Positions 6,320-10,941 of a DNA stretch of 10,941 bases are shown piece by piece. Location: contig CAIODK010000233.1 in assembly GCA_903856995.1 (NCBI GenBank), forward strand, positions 1 to 10,941, read 5' to 3'. The notes below the pieces were generated by a model that was not told the DNA's origin, searched no databases, and saw only the letters and a list, made by a program, of their open reading frames with translations. Position 1 is the stretch's first letter. Each line of letters starts with the position of its first letter. Made by a program: the position numbers and the translations under genes. This DNA is from an uncultured Burkholderiales bacterium (GTDB lineage: Bacteria; Pseudomonadota; Gammaproteobacteria; Burkholderiales; Burkholderiaceae_C).

Positions 6320-6370
6320 CGCACGCGCAAACCCACACAAGGCCCGTATGCACATGCAGCGGGCCTTTTG
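6304..6370 (+). promoter_or_regulatory. leuA transcription attenuator (competing terminator and antiterminator)
   Basis: The terminator stem is AAGGCCCG (6339-6346) with CGGGCCTT (6360-6367), 8 bp around a 13-base loop, followed by TTTTGCTTT from 6366. The competing antiterminator pairs CGGGC (6304-6308), inside the end of the leuL frame, with GCCCG (6342-6346), which is half of the terminator stem; the two structures exclude each other. A ribosome stalled at the CTA codons 6284-6289 should leave 6304-6308 free (antitermination), while one that reaches the TAG at 6317 should cover it (termination). The pairings are visible. The antiterminator found by eye is only 5 bp, so the true fold may include more pairs. 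Confidence 0.75.
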
Positions 6371-6424
6371 CTTTGGGGCCAAACCTAACGTTGCAAGTTT
6401 TTTAAGAATCTAGGAGTCCTGACC

Positions 6425-7963
6425 ATGACCGATAAGCTCATCATTTTTGACACCACCTTGCGTGACGGCGAACAATCGCCAGGCGCTTCCATGACGCGCG
6501 ACGAAAAACTGCGTATTGCGCGCCAATTGGAGCGATTGAAGGTCGATGTGATCGAAGCCGGTTTTGCCGCCAGTTCCAATGGAGATTTTGAAGCGGTGCA
6601 AGCTATCGCCCTTGCCATCAAGGATGCGACTATTTGCTCTTTATCACGCGCCAATGACCGTGATATCAGTCGTGCCGCTGAAGCCCTCAAAGGGGCTAAC
6701 AGTGCGCGTATCCACACCTTCATTGCAACCTCACCGTTGCACATGGAAAAGAAGTTGCGCATGTCACCCGAACAGGTGTTTGAACAGGCGAAGCAGTCTG
6801 TTCGCTTCGCGCGTAATTTGGTGGGTGATGTTGAATTCAGCGCTGAAGATGGATACCGCAGTGAAATGGACTTTTTGTGTCGCGTGGTTGAAGCTGTGAT
6901 TGCGGAAGGTGCAACCACCATCAATATTCCAGACACCGTGGGTTACGCCATTCCTGAGCTGTATGGCAACTTCATCAAGACTTTGCGTGAGCGCGTCCCC
7001 AATAGCGACAAGGCCATTTGGTCTGTGCATTGTCACAACGACTTGGGCATGGCGGTGGCTAATTCGTTGGCTGGCGTCATGATTGGTGGGGCACGTCAAG
7101 TTGAGTGCACCATCAATGGTTTGGGAGAGCGTGCAGGCAACTGTTCGTTAGAAGAAGTAGTCATGGCAATCAAAACCCGTAAAGACTATTTCAACCTTGA
7201 TTTGAATATCGACATCAAACAAATCGTGGCGACTAGCCGCATGGTGAGCCAAACAACAGGTTTTGTGGTTCAACCTAACAAAGCCGTTGTGGGTGCCAAT
7301 GCCTTCGCGCATGCTTCCGGTATTCACCAAGATGGTGTGCTCAAAGCGCGTGATACGTATGAAATCATGCGCGCGGAAGATGTGGGTTGGAGCGCCAATA
7401 AAATTGTGTTAGGCAAACTCAGCGGCCGTAATGCGTTCAAACAACGCCTCGAAGACTTGGGCGTTCACATGGAAAGCGAAGCCGATATCAACACAGCTTT
7501 TGCTAAGTTCAAAGAATTGGCTGACCGTAAAAGTGAGATTTTTGACGAAGACATCTTGGCTTTGGTGAGCGAAGAGTCGGTGAGCCAAGCCAGTGAGCAA
7601 TACGCCTTCGTGTCTTTATCGCAACACAGTGAGACGGGCGAGCGTCCCTATGCGAGCGTGGTGTTCACGGTCGCGGGCAAAGAAGTCAAAGCTGATTCAG
7701 ATGGCAATGGCCCTGTGGATGCCTCACTCAAAGCGATTGAGTCCCACGTCCAAAGCGGCGCTGAAATGGTGCTTTATTCGGTCAACGCCATCAGCGGCTC
7801 CACAGAGAGCCAAGGTGAAGTGACGGTGCGCCTTCAAAACAGCGGTCGTGTGGTCAATGGCGTGGGTTCAGACCCAGACATCGTTGTGGCTTCCGCCAAG
7901 GCCTATTTGAGCGCCTTAAACAAGTTGCAGAGCAAATCTGACCGAGTCGCGGCACAAGGTTAG
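6425..7963 (+). CDS. leuA: 2-isopropylmalate synthase
   Basis: The 512-residue enzyme condenses acetyl-CoA with 2-ketoisovalerate to 2-isopropylmalate, the first committed step to leucine. The N-terminal TIM barrel (about 1-275) shows DTTLRDGEQSPGASM, with metal ligand Asp14 and the conserved Arg13, Glu16 and Gln17; H202-C203-H204 in VHCHNDLGMAVANSL; and Asn239 in NGLGERAGNCSLEE, followed by the HASGIHQDG loop near residue 298. A linker leads to the LeuA allosteric dimerisation domain (about 375-505), the site of leucine feedback inhibition in the family. Length is normal for this class (about 510-520). The ATG at 6425 follows AGGAG (6412-6416) by 8 bases. Expression is probably controlled by the leuL attenuator just upstream, and a terminator follows, so leuA appears to be monocistronic. 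Confidence 0.98.
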   Translation: MTDKLIIFDTTLRDGEQSPGASMTRDEKLRIARQLERLKVDVIEAGFAASSNGDFEAVQAIALAIKDATICSLSRANDRDISRAAEALKGANSARIHTFIATSPLHMEKKLRMSPEQVFEQAKQSVRFARNLVGDVEFSAEDGYRSEMDFLCRVVEAVIAEGATTINIPDTVGYAIPELYGNFIKTLRERVPNSDKAIWSVHCHNDLGMAVANSLAGVMIGGARQVECTINGLGERAGNCSLEEVVMAIKTRKDYFNLDLNIDIKQIVATSRMVSQTTGFVVQPNKAVVGANAFAHASGIHQDGVLKARDTYEIMRAEDVGWSANKIVLGKLSGRNAFKQRLEDLGVHMESEADINTAFAKFKELADRKSEIFDEDILALVSEESVSQASEQYAFVSLSQHSETGERPYASVVFTVAGKEVKADSDGNGPVDASLKAIESHVQSGAEMVLYSVNAISGSTESQGEVTVRLQNSGRVVNGVGSDPDIVVASAKAYLSALNKLQSKSDRVAAQG

Positions 7964-8001
7964 ATCATAAAACTTGATCGATGTTATCGATTTTGTTAAA
8001 T

Positions 8002-8038
8002 AAGACGTGCAAGTCCTTGATCTTGCGCGTCTTTTTTT
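8002..8038 (+). terminator. Intrinsic terminator after leuA
   Basis: The stem AAGACGTGCAAG (8002-8013) pairs with CTTGCGCGTCTT (8022-8033), 12 bp with a single G-U wobble, around an 8-base loop. A run of seven T residues (8032-8038) follows. It starts 38 bases after the leuA stop. Its loop and descending arm overlap the proposed -35 of the pbpG promoter. Confidence 0.92.
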
Positions 8039-8046
8039 GGTAGACT
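8017..8046 (+). promoter_or_regulatory. Probable pbpG promoter
   Basis: TTGATC (8017-8022, 4 of 6 matches to the -35 consensus) and TAGACT (8041-8046, 4 of 6 matches to the -10 consensus) are 18 bases apart. The predicted start near 8053 would give a 5' leader of about 30 bases before the TTG start at 8084. The -35 lies inside the leuA terminator. This is a pattern match only. Confidence 0.4.
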
Positions 8047-8083
8047 GCAAATTAATATGCTTTTCAAGCTTAAGGAACACCAC

Positions 8084-9052
8084 TTGAAACGACTACTGAT
8101 TGCCACTTCGCTCGGATTATTGACCTCGCTGTCCACCATGCACGTACAAGCGACAACGAATCAGAACAAGCCAACCGTACAAAAGACAAAACCTATCGTT
8201 GTGAAGACGCATGTTCGTCGTGCCAAAGTTTTCAAAGCTGCCCCCGTCATACCTTCCTTCGGTCAAAAAGCGGGCTTGCATGCGACCAATGACATCCTTG
8301 ATTTGAAGTCAAGCGTGGCATATGTGATTGATCAAGATACGCATGAAGTTTTGCTCAGTAAAAACGACCAAGCCATTTTGCCCATCGCCTCCATTACCAA
8401 GTTGATGACAGGCGTGATCATCAGTGAAGCTAAGTTGCCGATGGATGAGTCCATCACCATCACCCAAGACGATGTGGATACAGAAAAAGGCAGCAGCTCT
8501 CGCTTGCGCGTCGGTGCCACATTGACCCGTGGTGAGTTGCTCCATTTGGCCTTGATGGCCAGCGAAAACCGCGCTGCGCACGCCCTAGGCCGTACCTATC
8601 CAGGTGGCATGCCTTCTTTTGTGGGTTTGATGAATGCCAAAGCGGCCCAATTGGGAATGCGTGACACCCGTTATATTGAGCCGACAGGTCTTTCTAGCCA
8701 AAACCAATCCAGCGCCAAGGATTTAGCCACTTTGGTTGGGAGTGCGTATCACGACTCAACCCTGCGTGAGTTGTCTACTTCGCCTAGTTATAAGGTTGAG
8801 GTTGGTAACCGCACTTTGCAATACAACACCACCAACCGTTTGGTAAAGAACCCGAACTGGGATATTGGCTTGCAAAAAACAGGCTACATCTCAGAAGCTG
8901 GTCAATGTTTGGTGATGCAAGCCAAAGTCGCTGGTCGCAAGCTGATCATGGTCTTCTTGGATTCAGCCGGTAAGCTTAGCCGCATTGGTGATGCAGAGCG
9001 TGTGCGTAAGTGGGTAGAGACAAACCACAGTGTCCCTCGGCCTCAAACTTGA
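8084..9052 (+). CDS. pbpG: D-alanyl-D-alanine endopeptidase (PBP7-like, peptidase S11 family)
   Basis: The 322-residue protein is a periplasmic penicillin-binding endopeptidase that in this family cuts D-Ala-meso-DAP cross-links in peptidoglycan. The N-terminus is a signal peptide (KRLLIATSLGLLTSLSTMHVQA, cleaved near HVQA-TT), then a basic, poorly conserved linker to about residue 65. The catalytic motifs are in order: S103-I-T-K106 (SxxK), S160-E-N162 (SxN) and K265-T-G267 (KTG). No C-terminal amphipathic anchor of the PBP5 kind is visible, and the size fits PbpG. I chose TTG at 8084 because AAGGA (8072-8076) lies 7 bases ahead and the product then begins like a standard signal peptide. An in-frame ATG at 8057 would add nine residues but has no ribosome site and lies almost on the predicted transcript start. 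The gene stands alone between two terminators. Confidence 0.92.
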   Translation: MKRLLIATSLGLLTSLSTMHVQATTNQNKPTVQKTKPIVVKTHVRRAKVFKAAPVIPSFGQKAGLHATNDILDLKSSVAYVIDQDTHEVLLSKNDQAILPIASITKLMTGVIISEAKLPMDESITITQDDVDTEKGSSSRLRVGATLTRGELLHLALMASENRAAHALGRTYPGGMPSFVGLMNAKAAQLGMRDTRYIEPTGLSSQNQSSAKDLATLVGSAYHDSTLRELSTSPSYKVEVGNRTLQYNTTNRLVKNPNWDIGLQKTGYISEAGQCLVMQAKVAGRKLIMVFLDSAGKLSRIGDAERVRKWVETNHSVPRPQT

Positions 9053-9071
9053 GCTTTGTCACTCAATCCAT

Positions 9072-9101
9072 AAAAAAGCCAGCGTTCTTGCTGGCTTTTT
9101 T
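9072..9101. terminator. Bidirectional intrinsic terminator between pbpG and iclR
   Basis: AAAAAAGCCAGC (9072-9083) and GCTGGCTTTTTT (9090-9101) form a 12-bp perfect stem around a 6-base loop. The flanking A and T runs give a U-tract in both directions. It lies between convergent genes, 19 bases after the pbpG stop and 16 bases beyond the end of the IclR gene, so it probably ends both transcripts. Confidence 0.93.
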
Positions 9102-9117
9102 GTTGGCAGAACTGCTG

Positions 9118-9897
9118 TTAACCCACTGAGACTTTGTAGCCCAGTGCGTGAGAAATACTTTGGGTTGTCGCCTGAAGCTTGGGCAACCATTCCTCATCTA
9201 AACGATCGGCAGGTGCCGAAATCGACAAACCTGCAACCAAGTGGCCTTGATCATCATAGATGCCAGAGGCCATGCAGCGCACGCCTAATTCGAGCTCTTC
9301 GTTGTCACGTGCCACACCGTATTGACGTGCTTTGGCGAGCTCACGCTCCAAGATCGGTAATTGCGTGATGCTGTTTCGGGTTTGACCACTTAAACCCGTG
9401 CGAGTCGCGTAGGCACGGACACGTTGGGGGTCATCCATAGCCAAGAACAATTTGCCAACCGAGGTCAAGTGCAAAGGGGCGCGTCCTCCAATGGCTCTTA
9501 CCACTTGCATACCTGAGCGTTCGCTGAAGGCTCGTTCGACATACACAATCTCATCACCTTGACGCACGCTCAAGTTGACAGGCTGTTGAATAAGTTTGTG
9601 CAGTTCGCGCATCGGCTGAAACGCCACATCGCGCACGTTCAAACGGTCTTTTACCAAATTACCCAGTTCTAGCAAACGCATGCCGAGTCGGTAGTTACCC
9701 GTTTCTGGGCGGTCTACAAAGCGGCCGACGGCAAGGTCATTCAAAATGCGGTGTGTGGTGGATGGATGAAGTCCTGTGCGTTCGCTGATTTCTTTCAGTG
9801 ACATGGCTTCTTCGCGCGTTGCCAGAACATCGATGAGTGCGAACATCCGTTCTATGACTTGAATATTGGGTGTTGAAGGAACGGTAGATTTGCGCAT
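9118..9897 (-). CDS. IclR family transcriptional regulator
   Basis: The 259-residue protein has the two-domain IclR layout. Residues 11-63 form the winged helix-turn-helix: IERMFALIDVLATREEAMSL, then EISERTGLHPSTTHRILNDL as the recognition region, then the wing FVDRPETGNYRLG. Residues about 80-255 form the effector-binding domain, with VNLSVRQGDEIVYVER, the APLHLTSVGKLFLA segment and the C-terminal ELELGVRCMASGIYDDQG and AGLSISAPADRL. Regulators of this type bind small aromatic or aliphatic acids and control nearby catabolic genes, but no such operon is in the window. The ATG at 9897-9895 is 12 bases beyond the bpt stop, so it is probably cotranscribed with aat and bpt. The ligand and targets cannot be told from sequence alone. 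Confidence 0.95.
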   Translation of the reverse strand: MRKSTVPSTPNIQVIERMFALIDVLATREEAMSLKEISERTGLHPSTTHRILNDLAVGRFVDRPETGNYRLGMRLLELGNLVKDRLNVRDVAFQPMRELHKLIQQPVNLSVRQGDEIVYVERAFSERSGMQVVRAIGGRAPLHLTSVGKLFLAMDDPQRVRAYATRTGLSGQTRNSITQLPILERELAKARQYGVARDNEELELGVRCMASGIYDDQGHLVAGLSISAPADRLDEEWLPKLQATTQSISHALGYKVSVG

Positions 9898-9909
9898 ATC
9901 GTCATTTTA

Positions 9910-10656
9910 TCATGTGAAATCCACTACTTTCCATTTGCCATCGATCAAGCGCTGATGAGGCATGAAGTCGGCCTTGTAACGCATTTTTGGACTGGCTTCA
10001 ATCCAATATCCGAGATAGGCGAACGGTATGTCTAATCGACGGGCTTGATCAATTTGCCACATCACGTTGTAAGTACCATAACTGCAGTGCGGTTCTGGTT
10101 CATAAAAGGTATAAACCGCAGACAAACCATCATCCAGAAGGTCCACCACAGAGACCATTTTGAGTTCCCCTAAAAAAGCTGGGTCAAGGGGGGGGGCTCT
10201 GAATTCGATGAGCCGTGTGTTGACACTGCTTTTCAGTAAAAATTGTGTGTACTGCTCGATGCTGTCTTCGTCCATGCCACCACCCTCATGACGCATGGAT
10301 TGGTAGCGGGAGTAAAGCGAATAGTGCTCAGCATTGAATTCCAGTTTTAAAATCTGTACTTGTAGGTGTTGGTGGCGTTTCCAAGCACGGCGTTGACTTC
10401 GGTTGGGCTCGAAGGCTTGAACATCTACTCGCAACGCCATGCAGGCATTGCAGCCATCGCAATAGGGTCGATAAGTGAACAACCCGCTGCGCCTAAAACC
10501 TTCCTTGACCAAGTCTGCATAGACGTCATTGTTGATGAGGTGGCTAGGTGTTGCCACTTGTGAGCGCGCCGTTTTGGCAGGTAAATAGCTGCAAGGGTAG
10601 GGCGCCGTCGCATAAAACTGAACGGTTTGAAAAGGTAAATCGCGGGCATTTGTCAT
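9910..10656 (-). CDS. bpt: Aspartate/glutamate leucyltransferase (Bpt)
   Basis: The 248-residue cytoplasmic enzyme moves leucine from Leu-tRNA to proteins with N-terminal Asp or Glu, making them substrates of the ClpS/ClpAP N-degron pathway; older annotations call it arginyl-tRNA-protein transferase. The N-terminal domain (about 12-85) has the conserved cysteines Cys22 (PYPCSYL) and Cys66, Cys69 and Cys72 in RPYCDGCNACMALRV. The C-terminal GNAT-like domain (about 105-240) has the signature YNVMWQIDQARRL, then YLGYWIEASPKMRYKADFMP. I chose the ATG at 10656-10654 because the product then begins MTNARDLPFQTVQFYATAPY, like the family. A start at 10710 would overlap aat by 40 bases and add 18 unconserved residues. 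The gene lies 14 bases after aat. A run of nine C residues on the coding strand (10196-10188) falls in a variable loop; the frame is intact across it. Confidence 0.95.
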   Translation of the reverse strand: MTNARDLPFQTVQFYATAPYPCSYLPAKTARSQVATPSHLINNDVYADLVKEGFRRSGLFTYRPYCDGCNACMALRVDVQAFEPNRSQRRAWKRHQHLQVQILKLEFNAEHYSLYSRYQSMRHEGGGMDEDSIEQYTQFLLKSSVNTRLIEFRAPPLDPAFLGELKMVSVVDLLDDGLSAVYTFYEPEPHCSYGTYNVMWQIDQARRLDIPFAYLGYWIEASPKMRYKADFMPHQRLIDGKWKVVDFT

Positions 10657-10670
10657 GACGCGGTCTTTAG

Positions 10671-10941
10671 CTAGAGGAGTGCGGACCAGTATGCAGGATT
10701 GAACGTCCATTCGGGAGGATGCAACATACCTAATTGACGCATCTTCTGAAGAAATTCAGTCCGAGGTATTTCAATGGCCCCTAAAGAGGCCAAGTGACGC
10801 GTGTTTTGTTGGCAATCAATCCAAGGCAGATGGTTCGTGCGCGAAAAAGCGACCAAAGCGGCCAGTGCAATCTTGGATGCATCGGTTTGGCGTGCGAACA
10901 TGGACTCACCAAAAACCGCGCATCCAATGGATACACAATAC
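10671..10941 (-). CDS. aat: Leucyl/phenylalanyl-tRNA--protein transferase, C-terminal part
   Basis: Only the end of the gene is in the window; the frame is open from the right edge to TAG at 10673-10671, about 89 codons. The residues include the family signature VFGESMFARQTDASKIALAA, then WIDCQQNTRHLASLGAIEIPR, typical of the Aat C-terminal half. Aat transfers Leu or Phe from tRNA to proteins with N-terminal Arg or Lys, feeding the ClpS/ClpAP N-degron pathway. It is followed 14 bases later by bpt, which does the same for acidic N-termini, so the two branches of the pathway are encoded together. The N-terminal half lies outside the window. Confidence 0.95.
   Translation of the reverse strand, partial: YCVSIGCAVFGESMFARQTDASKIALAALVAFSRTNHLPWIDCQQNTRHLASLGAIEIPRTEFLQKMRQLGMLHPPEWTFNPAYWSALL

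Noticed and set aside
7970..7999. ATCGAT repeats between leuA and its terminator
   Set aside because: Two copies of a 6-base palindrome three bases apart; too short and imperfect in their flanks to support an operator or attachment site.
10657..10710. Longer bpt start overlapping aat by 40 bases
   Set aside because: The family start is MTNARDLPFQTVQFYATAPY at 10656; the extra 18 residues are unconserved.

Overview
The window looks like chromosomal core sequence from a betaproteobacterium of the order Burkholderiales, most likely family Comamonadaceae (a Limnohabitans/Rhodoferax-like lineage). This placement is inferred from protein wording and gene order, not from a database search. Supporting points are the ilvB-ilvN-ilvC-pssA-leuA order, the ECF sigma factor/DUF3619/DUF3106 trio, and the aat-bpt pair. 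I see no insertion sequence, prophage, CRISPR array, tRNA or rRNA.

Left part (1-1707, minus strand): a compact operon of a GTG-started ECF sigma factor, a small single-span membrane protein (DUF3619) and an exported DUF3106 protein. It is followed by the first 14 codons of another reading frame cut by the window edge. Stop and start codons overlap as ATGA at two of the three junctions. The 263-base gap to ilvB (1708-1970) holds an 11-bp perfect inverted repeat whose two arms each read as an extended -10 promoter, one per direction.

Middle part (1971-7963, plus strand): branched-chain amino acid synthesis. IlvB and IlvN form acetolactate synthase and IlvC is ketol-acid reductoisomerase. A very strong terminator with a UUCG loop closes ilvBNC. 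pssA (phosphatidylserine synthase) follows. Then comes an unannotated-type element: an 18-residue leucine-rich leader peptide (leuL), a competing-hairpin attenuator and leuA (2-isopropylmalate synthase). leuA takes 2-ketoisovalerate, made downstream of IlvC, into leucine synthesis, so the two blocks form one pathway with separate controls.

Right part: after the leuA terminator lies pbpG, a periplasmic D-Ala-D-Ala endopeptidase of the PBP7 type, ending in a bidirectional terminator shared with a convergent minus-strand run. That run reads aat (C-terminal part only), bpt and an IclR-family regulator, closely spaced. Aat and Bpt are the two aminoacyl-tRNA-protein transferases that tag proteins for the bacterial N-degron pathway.

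Most of the window is ordinary housekeeping. The items most worth checking are the leuL attenuator with its apparently leaderless start, the mirrored divergent promoters between the sigma operon and ilvB, the uncharacterised sigma/DUF3619/DUF3106 module, and a nine-C run inside bpt.
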